Source of the DNA: Aromatoleum tolulyticum
GTDB lineage: Bacteria; Pseudomonadota; Gammaproteobacteria; Burkholderiales; Rhodocyclaceae
Direction: 5' to 3'
Length of the DNA: 64,000 nucleotides
NCBI RefSeq assembly: GCF_900156155.1
Contig: NZ_FTMD01000022.1
Location: 1 to 64,000 of the forward strand
Positions within the stretch are counted from its first letter, which is position 1. Each line of letters begins with the position of its first letter. This document shows, one piece after another, positions 24,481 through 33,012 of this stretch. The notes beneath the pieces were generated by a model. The model had not been told where the DNA came from. It worked only from the letters and a program-made list of their open reading frames with translations, and did no database searches. Position numbers and translations under genes: made by a program.

Positions 24481-25536
24481 ATGACCGAAATGAACAAGCA
24501 ATGGATTCTCGTGCGGCGGCCCGAGGGGGCCGTCAAGCGCAGCGACATGGAGCTGCGCGAGTCGCCCGTGCGTCCGCTGGAGGCGGGCGAGACGCTCGTG
24601 AAGATGCTCTACCTGGCCATGGACCCCGCCACGCGCGGGTGGATGGCGCCCGGCGGCGGCTATACCGAGCCGCTGCCGCTGGGCGGGCCGGTGATGGGGG
24701 TTACGATCGGCCGCGTCGTGGAGTCGCGCAACCCGCAGATGAAGCCCGGCACCGTCGTTGCCGGCGTCGGGCACTGGGCGAAATACATGATCGCCGGCGA
24801 GCGCCAGATTTCGCCGGTGCGTTGCGGCAACCTCGGCGTGCTGTCGCCGATGGATACCTCGCACGGCTTCGACTTGCCGATGTACCTGCACGCGATGGGT
24901 ACCAGCGGCGGTACCGGCTGGTACGGGCTGATGGAGGTTGCGGGCATGAAGGCCGGCGACAAGGTGCTCGTGAGCGGCGCGGCCGGCAGCGTCGGCTCGC
25001 TGGTGACGCAGATGGCGCGGCTCAAGGGGGCGGCGAAGGTGGTCGGCATCGCCGGCGGACCCGCCAAGTGCGCCGAGGCAGTGCGCGATTACGGCTGCGA
25101 CGTGTGCATCGACTACAAGGCCACCGACGACATCGCTGCGGCCATCGCGAAGGAGTTTCCCGACGGCATCGACGTGTATTTCGACAACGTCGGCGGCGAG
25201 ATCCTCGATGCGGCGATGGGCAACCTCGCGAAGTGGGCGCGCATCGCGGTGTGCGGCATGATTTCCCAGTACAACGCGCTGGAGGCACCGCCGGGGCCGC
25301 GCAACATGTGGAACCTGCTGGTCAAGACGGCACGTATCGAGGGTTTCCTCGTGTCCGACTATTTCGGCACGCCGGCCTGCGAGGCGGCCTATCGCGAGAT
25401 CGGCGACTGGATCCGCGACGGCAGGATGGTGGCGAAAGTCGACGTGCGCGACGACTTCGACAACGTCCCCGACGTGTTCAACCAGTTGTTCAGTGGCGGC
25501 AACGACGGGCGCCTCGTCGTGAAGGTGCCGGACTGA
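24481..25536 (+). CDS. zinc-independent MDR NADP-dependent oxidoreductase
   Basis: 351 aa. It belongs to the medium-chain dehydrogenase group that includes leukotriene B4 12-hydroxydehydrogenase/prostaglandin reductase and curcumin reductase CurA: start NKQWILVRRPEG, LAMDPATRGWM, MGVTIGRVVES, cofactor motif GAAGSVGSLVTQMARLKG at about 162-179, and YFDNVGGE at about 235. No catalytic zinc ligands are present. These enzymes use NADPH to reduce the double bond of alpha,beta-unsaturated ketones, so a step on an unsaturated cyclic or acyclic ketone is likely. It sits between two SDR genes. Confidence 0.85.
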   Translation: MTEMNKQWILVRRPEGAVKRSDMELRESPVRPLEAGETLVKMLYLAMDPATRGWMAPGGGYTEPLPLGGPVMGVTIGRVVESRNPQMKPGTVVAGVGHWAKYMIAGERQISPVRCGNLGVLSPMDTSHGFDLPMYLHAMGTSGGTGWYGLMEVAGMKAGDKVLVSGAAGSVGSLVTQMARLKGAAKVVGIAGGPAKCAEAVRDYGCDVCIDYKATDDIAAAIAKEFPDGIDVYFDNVGGEILDAAMGNLAKWARIAVCGMISQYNALEAPPGPRNMWNLLVKTARIEGFLVSDYFGTPACEAAYREIGDWIRDGRMVAKVDVRDDFDNVPDVFNQLFSGGNDGRLVVKVPD

Positions 25537-25570
25537 ACGCGCGGTGACGGGAGCGGGGCAGGGAGGGCGC

Positions 25571-26329
25571 GTGAACGCGGAGTTCGAGGGCAGGGTGGTG
25601 GTGGTGACCGGCGCCGGCACCGGCATCGGGCAGGCCACGGCGCTGGCGTTCGCGCGTGCGGGGGCGCGGGTTGCCGTTGCGGACGTCGCGGAACGCGAAG
25701 GGCAGGAGACGGCGGCGCGCATCATTGCCGAGGGCGGCAGCGCGCGTTTCTTCAAGGTCGATGTCAGCCGTGCCGTCGAGGTCGAAGGGCTGGTCGCGCA
25801 GGTGGCCGGGGATTGGGGCCGCATCGACGTGATGCACAACAACGCCGGGGTGACGCTGCCGTCCACGCCGATCACGGAGCTGTCGGAGGCCGACTTCGAC
25901 CGCGTCATCGCCGTCAACCAGAAGGGAGTCTGGCTGTGCATGAAGTACGGCATTGCGCAGATGCTGCGCCAGGGGGGCGGGGCGATCGTGAATACCGCGT
26001 CGGCGCTGAGTTTTCGCGGCCGCGCGGGCGGATCGGCGTATGTCGCGAGCAAGCACGCCGTGGTGGGACTGACGAAGACCTGTGCGGTGGAGTACGGCGG
26101 CCGAAACATCCGCATCAACGCGGTGTGCCCCGGCATGATCCGCACCCCGATGCTGGACGACCGCACGCGCGACCCGGACCGCGAGCGGCGCCTGGTGGCC
26201 CTGCACCCGGTGGGACGGCTGGGCACCGCGGAGGAGGTCGCGGACTGCGTGCTGTGGCTCGCCTCGGACAGGGCCGCGTTTGTGCACGGAGCGCTGGTGT
26301 CGGTCGACGGCGGCTGGGGGGCCTGCTGA
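25571..26329 (+). CDS. short-chain dehydrogenase/reductase (SDR)
   Basis: 252 aa from GTG 25571, chosen because GGGAGGG lies directly upstream; GTG 25544 would add nine residues. Motifs: TGAGTGIG (about 12-19), VADVA (Asp, NAD preference), NNAG at about 88, Ser in ASALS and YVASK (Y about 157). The segment NAVCPGMIRTPML is standard. Last gene of the long DUF1302 unit; the following 240 bp lead to a new operator. Confidence 0.87.
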   Translation: MNAEFEGRVVVVTGAGTGIGQATALAFARAGARVAVADVAEREGQETAARIIAEGGSARFFKVDVSRAVEVEGLVAQVAGDWGRIDVMHNNAGVTLPSTPITELSEADFDRVIAVNQKGVWLCMKYGIAQMLRQGGGAIVNTASALSFRGRAGGSAYVASKHAVVGLTKTCAVEYGGRNIRINAVCPGMIRTPMLDDRTRDPDRERRLVALHPVGRLGTAEEVADCVLWLASDRAAFVHGALVSVDGGWGAC

Positions 26330-26655
26330 GCGATTTCCGTGGGTTGGATTGCAGTTGTGTTGCGGCCCAGCGGAAAGCTGCAAAGGGGCTTTCGGAGCTC
26401 TAAAAAAACAAGTTGACTTGTTTGTTTTCGCGGCGTAACTTGGGTATATGGCAGGCGTATGAATGAATCAATGTTGTTTATGTGCCTGCCCTGACCCGAC
26501 CGGCGACAGGGCAGGGGGGTGCGGCGGACAGTGCGCTTCAGGCCGCTTCCCGCCACCGCCGGGATGTTTGCAGGACGAGTTTCTTTTCACACCGGAAGTG
26601 CGTCGCCGATCGCGGCGAAGGCTTTCGTAAACACTCAAAACACCGGAGGAAGACA
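26330..26655. other. 326-bp intergenic region with operator promoter
   Basis: No coding feature. A small hairpin GAAAGC (26373-26378) / GCTTTC (26388-26393) and the operator-promoter at 26402-26442 are the only structures I can support. Transcription would start about 205 bp before the SDR gene, giving a leader with no clear fold. Confidence 0.5.
26402..26442 (+). promoter_or_regulatory. promoter with perfect operator palindrome
   Basis: AAACAAGT-TG-ACTTGTTT (26406-26423) is a perfect 8-bp-arm palindrome. A -35 TTGACT (26413-26418) lies inside it, and a -10 TAACTT (26436-26441) follows after 17 bp. The whole 41-bp block recurs at 32092-32132 with four mismatches. Confidence 0.75.
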
Positions 26656-27465
26656 ATGGGCATTCTTGATGGCAAGGTCGGCGTGATTATCGGTGCCTCG
26701 AGCGGCATCGGCTGGCGCATGGCGGAGCGTTTCATTGAAGAGGGCGCACAGGTCATCGTCGCGGCCCGTCGCATGAACAACCTCGAAAAGCTCGCGGCGC
26801 AGACCGGTGCGATTCCGATGCGTTGCGACATCACCAACCACGACGACGTCAAGGCGGTGGCCGACGCCGCCGTGAAGCGCTGGGGGCGCATCGACTTCAG
26901 CATCAATTCGTCCGGCGTGGTGCGCCCGGCGATGATCGCCGACCTGACGCCCGAAGGGATCAAGGAAGTGACCGATGTCCAGCTCAACGGCTCGTTCTAC
27001 TTCCTCAAGCACTTCGGCAACGCCCACGCGGCGACGGGCGGTGGTTCGGTGATCAGCGTCACCTCGACCACCGCCGTGCTGGTGCCGGTGGGCATCTCCA
27101 GCTACTCGGGCTGCAAGGCCGCGATGCATTTCGTGACGAAGATCGCCGCGCGCGAATATGGCCACGCCAAGGTGCGCTTCAACTGCCTCGCGCCGACCTT
27201 CGTGCCGACGGCGATGAACAGCTATGGCGGCATGACCCCGATCGACGAGACGCGCGTCGACATGTCGACGCAGAACACCCCGATCGGCATCGCCTTCATC
27301 AAGGAATCGCCGCTGGGCCGCATCACCACGGTGGATGACTGCGCCGACGTCGCGCTGTTCCTCGCCAGCGACCTGTCGTCGTCGATGACTGGCCAGACCC
27401 TGCCGGTCGACTGCGGCAACCACCTGATGCGCCTGCCGGATGTGACCTCGGAACCGGAAACCTGA
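26656..27465 (+). CDS. short-chain dehydrogenase/reductase (SDR)
   Basis: 269 aa; start ATG 26656 with GGAGGA six bases upstream. GASSGIG at about 12-18; the residues after beta2 are AARRMNN, suggesting NADP(H) preference. The usual NNAG is replaced by NSSG (about 86), while the catalytic Ser region (VTSTT) and YSGCK are kept. It has a longer C terminus than the other SDRs (ending PDVTSEPET). First gene of the unit behind the perfect operator. Substrate unknown. Confidence 0.86.
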   Translation: MGILDGKVGVIIGASSGIGWRMAERFIEEGAQVIVAARRMNNLEKLAAQTGAIPMRCDITNHDDVKAVADAAVKRWGRIDFSINSSGVVRPAMIADLTPEGIKEVTDVQLNGSFYFLKHFGNAHAATGGGSVISVTSTTAVLVPVGISSYSGCKAAMHFVTKIAAREYGHAKVRFNCLAPTFVPTAMNSYGGMTPIDETRVDMSTQNTPIGIAFIKESPLGRITTVDDCADVALFLASDLSSSMTGQTLPVDCGNHLMRLPDVTSEPET

Positions 27466-27594
27466 CGCTGTCCCCGACGCGGTCAAGCGCCTCGCCGTGA
27501 CCCCGGTCCGGCGGGCGGCCGCTGCGGGTGGCGGGTGGCCACGGGGCGTGGCCCGCCCGCCGCACTTTCGAAAATATACCGAACGGAGTGTGAG

Positions 27595-28086
27595 ATGGCG
27601 GTTAGCGAGGCGGAAATCGAGATTGGCAAGCGGCTTTTCCTGGAAGGGTGGTGCGGCAGTACGCCGGACTCGTTCGTGCCCTTCGTCACCGAGGATTTCG
27701 TCATGCGCGACACGCTGTCGCATTCGGGCGATCTGGCGGGGCACGCCGAGCCGATGCGCGGCCACAAGCAGGTGATGGACTTCTGGGGCTGGGCCGCGGG
27801 CAAGCTGCGCGTGGTGCCGGAGGAGGTCTATGTCAATGGCGATAACGGCATGGCGCTGTCGTGGATGATGTATCTGCAGATCACCGATGACAGCAAGGGG
27901 CCGGAGAACAAGGGGCGCTGGCATTGCGGCGAGGGCATGTCGCGGCTGGAGTTCCGTGACGGCAAGGTGTGCCTCGAGATCGATTACTGGTCCGGCCCGC
28001 AGGGCATGTGCGACGACTGGGAAGCGCACTTCAACCGCCGCCGCGCGATGACGCGCCCGGAGCGGGGCGCCATCACCGGCGCCTGA
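27595..28086 (+). CDS. SnoaL/NTF2-like protein
   Basis: 163 aa from ATG 27595. It has the size and layout of the cone-shaped NTF2 fold used by SnoaL-like cyclases, limonene-epoxide hydrolase and ketosteroid isomerase: an N-terminal helix, TEDFVMRDTLSH, HKQVMDFWGWAAG, then strands RWHCGEGMSRLEFRDGKV and EIDYWSG. I cannot name the catalytic residues. It is related in layout to the proteins at 36107 (closest), 32229 and 40815. Such small proteins act as isomerases, hydratases or lyases on cyclic substrates, which suits the context. Confidence 0.7.
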   Translation: MAVSEAEIEIGKRLFLEGWCGSTPDSFVPFVTEDFVMRDTLSHSGDLAGHAEPMRGHKQVMDFWGWAAGKLRVVPEEVYVNGDNGMALSWMMYLQITDDSKGPENKGRWHCGEGMSRLEFRDGKVCLEIDYWSGPQGMCDDWEAHFNRRRAMTRPERGAITGA

Positions 28087-28141
28087 ACGGCGACGGTCGC
28101 CATTACACACGAATTCAACGCATGTCGCGGAGTACCGGAAC

Positions 28142-28585
28142 ATGACCTTACCAGTCCCACCCGATCCCCGGGTGATCATTCAAAACAGCATCGTTACCCT
28201 GCGCGAGGTCATCGCACCTCTGGCCGAGGATGAATGGGCGCGTTTCAATGCCAGCCTGCTGATCGGCGCGCTGGAGTATGCGCTGGGCGGCCTCGACCGC
28301 GACCGCGGCGCCGAGCATCGCAGCGCGCTGGCGGCCAGTGTGGCGAGCCTGAAAGCGGTCGTCGACAAGAACGGCGACAACGAACTGCTCGCCGCATTCG
28401 CCGAGAAGTCGCCGTTCGTGGCGGCGTCGCAGATGCTCGTGTGGGGGCAGAACCACCCCGGCGACACCGCCGCGGCGATCCAGAAGACCCTGCGCGCCGA
28501 GCTGTACGCGCAGCTCGACGAGGAAATCGGCGCTGCCGCGCCGATGATGGGGGCATTTGTACGTGGCATGGCGGGTGAAATATGA
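28142..28585 (+). CDS. small helical protein paired with phosphotransferase
   Basis: 147 aa, not recognised with confidence. Predicted mostly helical (segments TLREVIAPLAEDEW, SLLIGALEYALGGL, LAASVASLKAVVD). It overlaps the next gene, an APH-type phosphotransferase, by four bases (ATGA). The arrangement copies that of the DUF6285-like protein and phosphotransferase at 293-1737, in opposite order. A partner of the kinase is likely; the molecular role is unknown. Confidence 0.6.
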   Translation: MTLPVPPDPRVIIQNSIVTLREVIAPLAEDEWARFNASLLIGALEYALGGLDRDRGAEHRSALAASVASLKAVVDKNGDNELLAAFAEKSPFVAASQMLVWGQNHPGDTAAAIQKTLRAELYAQLDEEIGAAAPMMGAFVRGMAGEI

Positions 28586-29547
28586 GCCTGAAAAAACGTG
28601 AGAATGAACTGAAGGCCTACCTCGCCCGGATGTTGAAGGCGAAGGGCGAGGTCGGACTGTGCGGCGAGAAGCGCATCACCATGGGGCAGTCGCGGGCGAT
28701 GTACATCCTCGACGTCGCCTACGAGGGTGAGGAAGGACCGGTCGAGAGAAAGGTCGTCGCCCGCATCGAGCAATGGGGGCACCTCGGTTCGGACAGCCGC
28801 AACGAGGTCGCGACGATGCGCGCCCTGCACAAGGTCGATTTCCCCGTCGCGAAGATCCTGTCCTACGAGACTACCAACGACGTTCTCGGGCAGCCTTTCT
28901 TCACGATGGACTTCGTTCCCGGATCGAGCGTGTTCTCCGAGGAGGTCGTCGACGAGTATCTGCAGCTGCTGCACAAGCTGCATCGCGTCGATTACAAGAC
29001 GCCGGACTTCGAGCACCTGGAGCGTCCGGAGTCGCTGGCGGCACCGGCGCGCCGGGCCGTCGACCACCTGTATAGCGTGTACTGCGCGCATGTCGTCGGC
29101 GAGCCTTCGCCGCTGGTGGCCGAGTGCGTGCAGTGGCTGCACAACAATGCGGTGCCGGCCGAGGAAATCACCCTCGTGCATGGCGATCCCGGGCCGGGCA
29201 ACTACATGCACCACAACGGCCGCATTGCCATCCTGAACGACTGGGAATTCACCGCCCTCGGCGACCCGTACGACGACTGGGCCTACGTGATCTGGATGCG
29301 CGGTGCGCCGTACCTGCCCGAAGAGGACTGGATCGCACGCATCGAGCGCACCATCGGCAAGCCGCTCGACCGCAGCCGCCTGCATTTCTGGAAGGCGGTG
29401 AACATCCTGAAAGGCGTGTGCCTGGATCAGACCTCGCACAAGCTCTACGTCGACGGCGTGAATCCGGCGCCAAACCTGCTGGCGATCGCCACCGCGGTGC
29501 ATCTCGACGTCGTCAAGAAGCTCTGCGCGACGGTGCTCGAGGGCTGA
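28582..29547 (+). CDS. phosphotransferase family protein (APH-like)
   Basis: 321 aa. Catalytic loop HGDPGPGN at 200-207 and metal loop with DWE at 220-222, preceded by the N-lobe with VVARIEQWG (putative ATP-binding Lys nearby) and a nucleotide-binding FFTMDFVPG strand. A member of the APH/choline-kinase-like group. It shares the family but little close similarity with the 293-1303 protein. Probably phosphorylates a hydroxylated intermediate, by analogy with ACAD10/11-type kinases; this is inference. It is followed by a strong terminator-like hairpin. Confidence 0.8.
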   Translation: MSLKKRENELKAYLARMLKAKGEVGLCGEKRITMGQSRAMYILDVAYEGEEGPVERKVVARIEQWGHLGSDSRNEVATMRALHKVDFPVAKILSYETTNDVLGQPFFTMDFVPGSSVFSEEVVDEYLQLLHKLHRVDYKTPDFEHLERPESLAAPARRAVDHLYSVYCAHVVGEPSPLVAECVQWLHNNAVPAEEITLVHGDPGPGNYMHHNGRIAILNDWEFTALGDPYDDWAYVIWMRGAPYLPEEDWIARIERTIGKPLDRSRLHFWKAVNILKGVCLDQTSHKLYVDGVNPAPNLLAIATAVHLDVVKKLCATVLEG

Positions 29548-29557
29548 TCGCAGCGGC

Positions 29558-29619
29558 GGGGCCGGCGCCTTGTTCCGGCATCGTGGCCGGGCGGCGGGCG
29601 CCGGCCCCTTCTTTATATT
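29558..29619 (+). terminator. hairpin with U-rich tail after phosphotransferase gene
   Basis: Arms GGGGCCGGCGCC (29558-29569) and GGCGCCGGCCCC (29597-29608) are perfect 12-bp complements with a 27-nt loop that can itself pair, followed by TTCTTTATATT. Genes continue in the same direction after 16 bp, so read-through or an internal terminator is implied. Confidence 0.6.
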
Positions 29620-29634
29620 CGCAGGAGACGCTGC

Positions 29635-30852
29635 ATGAGCAGACAGTGCAGGCTGACGGAGATGGACGAGTGGCCGCGCCACCAGACGCTGGACACCTTC
29701 GACGTGGTGGCCAACCCGAGCCCCGGCTGGAGCGACGGCTACTGGTTCTGCATCGGTGACCCGAAAGGCGAGGTCAACCTCATCACCGCGATCCGGCTCT
29801 ATCACAACACCAACGTGATGGATGCCTACGTGATTGCCAGCACCGGCGACGGGCGGCAGCACAACCTGCGCGCCAGCCGCCGCCTGCGTCCGGCGATCGA
29901 CGACATCCGCGTCGGACCGTTCTGGCAGCGCATCGTGCGCGGCCTGCGCACGATCGAGTTCGGCTGCGAGGACAACAGCCACGGCATCGCCTTCGACATC
30001 CGCTGGGAGAGCGCGGCGCCGCCGTATTACGAGGCTCCGGCGGTGCAGCATTTCGCCGACGGCCGGCTGGTCAGCGCCCGTTCCAACTACGTGCAGCTCG
30101 GCTACGTCTCCGGCACGGTGCGCATCGGCGACCGCAGCTGGAAGTTCGGCCCGCACGACGGCTGGACCGGAGCGCGCGACCATTCGTGGGGCATGGGCCA
30201 CACCGGCGAGGGCGAAAAGCCCAACCGCCATGCCGCGCCGTCGCTGGTGGCCGGCAGCAAGTCGCTGTGGGGTTCGCCCGGCATGCGCCACTGGGCGCTG
30301 GTGCGCTTCCCCGAGAGGTCGCTGTTCTACGGCTTCAAACGCAACCAGGACGGCAGCTATTCGGCATCGGGAACCGGCTTCCAGGACGCCAGCACGATCC
30401 ACAGCCGCGTCGACTACCCGTACGAGTCCGAGCGCGATGGCTGGGCCTACCGCGACGTGCGTATCGGCGAGCACACGTGGCAGGGCGGCTTCCCGCGTCT
30501 CGAGAGCGGTCGCGTCGACCTCATCCGGCCGGATGGCGGCGCCGACCGTTTCCGCATCGACGTGCTGAGCAAGCCGGTGTACATGCAAGGCGGCGGTTAC
30601 TGGGCCGGCTGGAACGACAAACTCGGGCGCGGCGTGTACCGCGGCGAGAACGTGCTCGAGGGCGAGGTGTGGGACGTCTCGCATCCGGTACGCGTGTTCG
30701 ACCTGCAGGGGAACGAGGTTCCGGCTCCTCCGGGAGCGGAATACGCCGAGCAGTTCGCGCGCTTCACCAATCTCGACGATCCCGACGAGGTCGGGCTCGG
30801 GATGCTGGAGGCCGCGATCATCGGCGAATTCGACGGCATCACGAATCCCTGA
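29635..30852 (+). CDS. conserved protein of unknown function (lipocalin/AttH-CrtC-like?), paralogue 1
   Basis: 405 aa, no signal peptide. It is clearly a paralogue of the next gene: shared blocks are EWPRHQT/EYPRHQL near the start, SDGYWF/NDGYYF, NNT-NVMDA versus NNDVMDA, GRQHN, RLRP-ID, GWTGARDHSWGMG versus GVRDHSWGLGG, and a C-terminal GGGYW-GW-D-LGRG-YRGE-EGEVWDVS. The HSWG and beta-rich pattern recalls AttH/hydroxyneurosporene-synthase (CrtC)-like double lipocalins that bind or hydrate terpenoids, and recent DUF7064/7065 domains, but this is from memory and tentative. ATG 29635 follows GCAGGAGA. The context suggests a soluble lipophile-binding or hydratase role. Confidence 0.55.
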   Translation: MSRQCRLTEMDEWPRHQTLDTFDVVANPSPGWSDGYWFCIGDPKGEVNLITAIRLYHNTNVMDAYVIASTGDGRQHNLRASRRLRPAIDDIRVGPFWQRIVRGLRTIEFGCEDNSHGIAFDIRWESAAPPYYEAPAVQHFADGRLVSARSNYVQLGYVSGTVRIGDRSWKFGPHDGWTGARDHSWGMGHTGEGEKPNRHAAPSLVAGSKSLWGSPGMRHWALVRFPERSLFYGFKRNQDGSYSASGTGFQDASTIHSRVDYPYESERDGWAYRDVRIGEHTWQGGFPRLESGRVDLIRPDGGADRFRIDVLSKPVYMQGGGYWAGWNDKLGRGVYRGENVLEGEVWDVSHPVRVFDLQGNEVPAPPGAEYAEQFARFTNLDDPDEVGLGMLEAAIIGEFDGITNP

Positions 30853-30891
30853 CGTACCTCCCGTCACAACCCTTTTCGACAGGCATCCGCC

Positions 30892-32031
30892 GTGAAACTG
30901 ACGCGACTGGACGAATATCCGCGGCATCAGCTGGGGCTGACTTTCGACAGTGTCGGCACCAGCTCGCCGCACTGGAACGACGGCTACTACTTCGCGCTCG
31001 GTGACGCCGCGGGGCGCGTCGGCTTCTTTTCCGGGCTGCGCCTCTACGCCAACAACGACGTCATGGATGCGTTCACCTGCGTCGCGTCGGGCGGGCGGCA
31101 GCACAACATGCGCTTTTCGCGGCGGCTGCGGCCGCGCATCGACGAGCTCGACTGCGGCGCGATGGCGGTGGAGATCGTCGAGGGGCTGCGCCGGCTGCGC
31201 ATCCGCGCCGGGGACAATCCGTACGGGATCCGCTACGACCTCATCTGGGAAGGCGTCACCGAACCCTACAACGAGGAATACGTGCGCCAGTGGTCCGGCG
31301 GCCGCCTGGTCGGCGAACGCAGCAACTACGCGCAGGTGTGCTCGGTGACGGGCTGGCTGGAGGTCGGCGGGCAGCGCCATGAAGTCGACGCCACGCGCTG
31401 GACCGGCGTGCGCGACCACTCGTGGGGGCTGGGCGGGACCGGCGGCCCGGTGCTGGCGCATGCCGCGCCCGGGCGGCCGTCGGCACCGATCGGGCTGCGC
31501 CAGTGGGTGTGGATCCGCTTTCCGGACCGCACCGTCTTCTGGCAGTTCCACCGCAGCGCGGCCGGCGTGCTGACGATGTTCGAAGCGGTGTGCGTGTACC
31601 CCTACGGCGACGCGCGCGAGGCGTTCGCGTACCTCAATATCGAGCACGAACTCGAATTCGTGCCGGGAACGCGGCGCCTGCTGCGTGGCACGGTGTCGCT
31701 GCAGCGGCCGGACGGGGCGTGGGAGCGTTTTCTCGCCGAGGTCATCACCGATCCGGTGTACCTCGAGGGGGGCGGCTACTGGCAGGGTTTCGACGATCAC
31801 CTCGGGCGCGGCATCTACCGGGGCGACGAGCATCACGAGGGCGAGGTGTGGGACGTGTCGCAGCCGGGAAGGCTGGTCGATCCGGCGGGGCGCGTGAAGG
31901 CGCGTGCCGATGCGTGGGCGGAGAATTTCGGCCGTTTCACCAACCGCGACAATGACGCCGAAACGGGCATCGGTCACCTCGAATGCGTCGTTTGCGGGCC
32001 GTATCCGGGCTTTCCGGACGAGGCGCGGTGA
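30892..32031 (+). CDS. conserved protein of unknown function (lipocalin/AttH-CrtC-like?), paralogue 2
   Basis: 379 aa, GTG start at 30892, 39 bp after its paralogue. It shares nearly the full length with the previous protein (DEYPRHQL, HWNDGYYFALGD, RQHNMRFSRRLRPRIDEL, GVRDHSWGLGGTGG, GGGYWQGFDDHLGRGIYRG). The two probably arose by tandem duplication and then diverged, so they may form a heteromer or work on successive intermediates. No catalytic residues can be assigned with certainty; the invariant HSW and DH pairs are candidates. Last gene of the unit that starts at 26656. Confidence 0.55.
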   Translation: MKLTRLDEYPRHQLGLTFDSVGTSSPHWNDGYYFALGDAAGRVGFFSGLRLYANNDVMDAFTCVASGGRQHNMRFSRRLRPRIDELDCGAMAVEIVEGLRRLRIRAGDNPYGIRYDLIWEGVTEPYNEEYVRQWSGGRLVGERSNYAQVCSVTGWLEVGGQRHEVDATRWTGVRDHSWGLGGTGGPVLAHAAPGRPSAPIGLRQWVWIRFPDRTVFWQFHRSAAGVLTMFEAVCVYPYGDAREAFAYLNIEHELEFVPGTRRLLRGTVSLQRPDGAWERFLAEVITDPVYLEGGGYWQGFDDHLGRGIYRGDEHHEGEVWDVSQPGRLVDPAGRVKARADAWAENFGRFTNRDNDAETGIGHLECVVCGPYPGFPDEAR

Positions 32032-32091
32032 GGTGTGATGAGGCCCGCGATTCGGCATCGGGCGGGCATTCCGGGCCGTTTCCGGATCTAC

Positions 32092-32132
32092 AAAAAAACA
32101 AGTTGACTTGTTTGTTATGCGGGCGTAACTTG
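32092..32132 (+). promoter_or_regulatory. promoter with perfect operator palindrome
   Basis: Operator AAACAAGT-TG-ACTTGTTT (32096-32113) identical to that at 26406; -35 TTGACT (32103-32108) inside it; -10 TAACTT (32126-32131) after 17 bp. It serves the unit starting at 32229. Confidence 0.75.
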
Positions 32133-32228
32133 CCCGGAAAGAACAGGCGCATGGCGACCGGCAATGCAGGTCATGCCGCAAATGACGCCGGACGGGTTGC
32201 AATGACAACACCAGGGATGGAGACAGCA

Positions 32229-32756
32229 ATGAATATGGATTCGGCCAACCGCCTGCTCGACGAGCTGGCAACGAAGCAGGCGCTGTACGAACTGAGCGTC
32301 ACCTACTGCCGCGGCGCGGACCGCGGCGACGCGGACCTGTTCGGGTCGGTGTGGACCGCCGACGCGCAGGTCGACTGCGGCGGTTTTCAGGGGCCGGCGA
32401 GCGAATTCGTGCGCATCGTGACGACCCCCAGCGAGATGCGCGAGCGCAGCTTTCATACCGTCACCAACCACCACTTCCGCATCGACGGCGACAGCGCGCG
32501 CGGCGAGGTGTACGTGTTCGCGGCGAGCACGGTGAACCTGGGCGGCGAGCGTCTCGACCAGCTCATCGGCGGACGCTACATCGACGAATACCGTCGCAGC
32601 GGTGGCGTGTGGAAGATCGCGCGCCGCACTTTCGTTTTCGACTGGGACATCAATCAGCCCGTCAGCGCGATGGTCGAGGAGAAGCGCCTCATCGGCGAGA
32701 TTACCAAGCGCGGCCGTTACGACAAGGACGACCCGTCCTGGGCGCTGCTCGGCTGA
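32229..32756 (+). CDS. SnoaL-like (NTF2-fold) protein
   Basis: 175 aa from ATG 32229, GGAG nearby upstream. The N terminus LLDELATKQALYELSVTYCRGADRGDADLF and the later VTNHHFRIDGDSARGEVYVFA are typical of the SnoaL_4 group of NTF2-fold proteins, in which an early helix with Y-CRGxDR and a conserved HH pair frame the pocket. Homologues accompany steroid, terpenoid and dioxygenase genes and are usually isomerases or hydratases. It shares the Y-CRG-DR motif with the protein at 40815. First gene of the unit containing the second OYE reductase. Confidence 0.75.
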   Translation: MNMDSANRLLDELATKQALYELSVTYCRGADRGDADLFGSVWTADAQVDCGGFQGPASEFVRIVTTPSEMRERSFHTVTNHHFRIDGDSARGEVYVFAASTVNLGGERLDQLIGGRYIDEYRRSGGVWKIARRTFVFDWDINQPVSAMVEEKRLIGEITKRGRYDKDDPSWALLG

Positions 32757-33012
32757 GGGCCGGCCGCGGCTTGCGCTTCGGCCGCCGTCGGCGCGCCTGT
32801 TTTCCCCGTTTCGTTCCGTAGATCGCCGCATGCCGTGAGGTGTGCGGGCGGGTTCGCGCGGGCAATGCACGGTGGGTCAGTTTGCGGCGGCGGGAGGCCG
32901 GAGAAGTCGGGCCGCCGGCAGAGATCACAAAAAAAGCAACCGCAACAGAGAGGCGGAGCCCATCACCTGCGGGCCGAGGCGACCCGCAGCAAGCGAAACG
33001 GAGGAGTGAGAC

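Noticed and set aside
26373-26393. GAAAGC/GCTTTC hairpin as terminator of the SDR gene
   Set aside because: Only 6 bp and followed by A-rich rather than T-rich sequence on the + strand.
23284-26556. 1090-codon open frame on the minus strand
   Set aside because: Antisense to two SDR genes and the MDR gene; no domain visible.
28180-32271. 1363-codon open frame on the minus strand
   Set aside because: Antisense shadow of the phosphotransferase and the two paralogous proteins; low-complexity translation.
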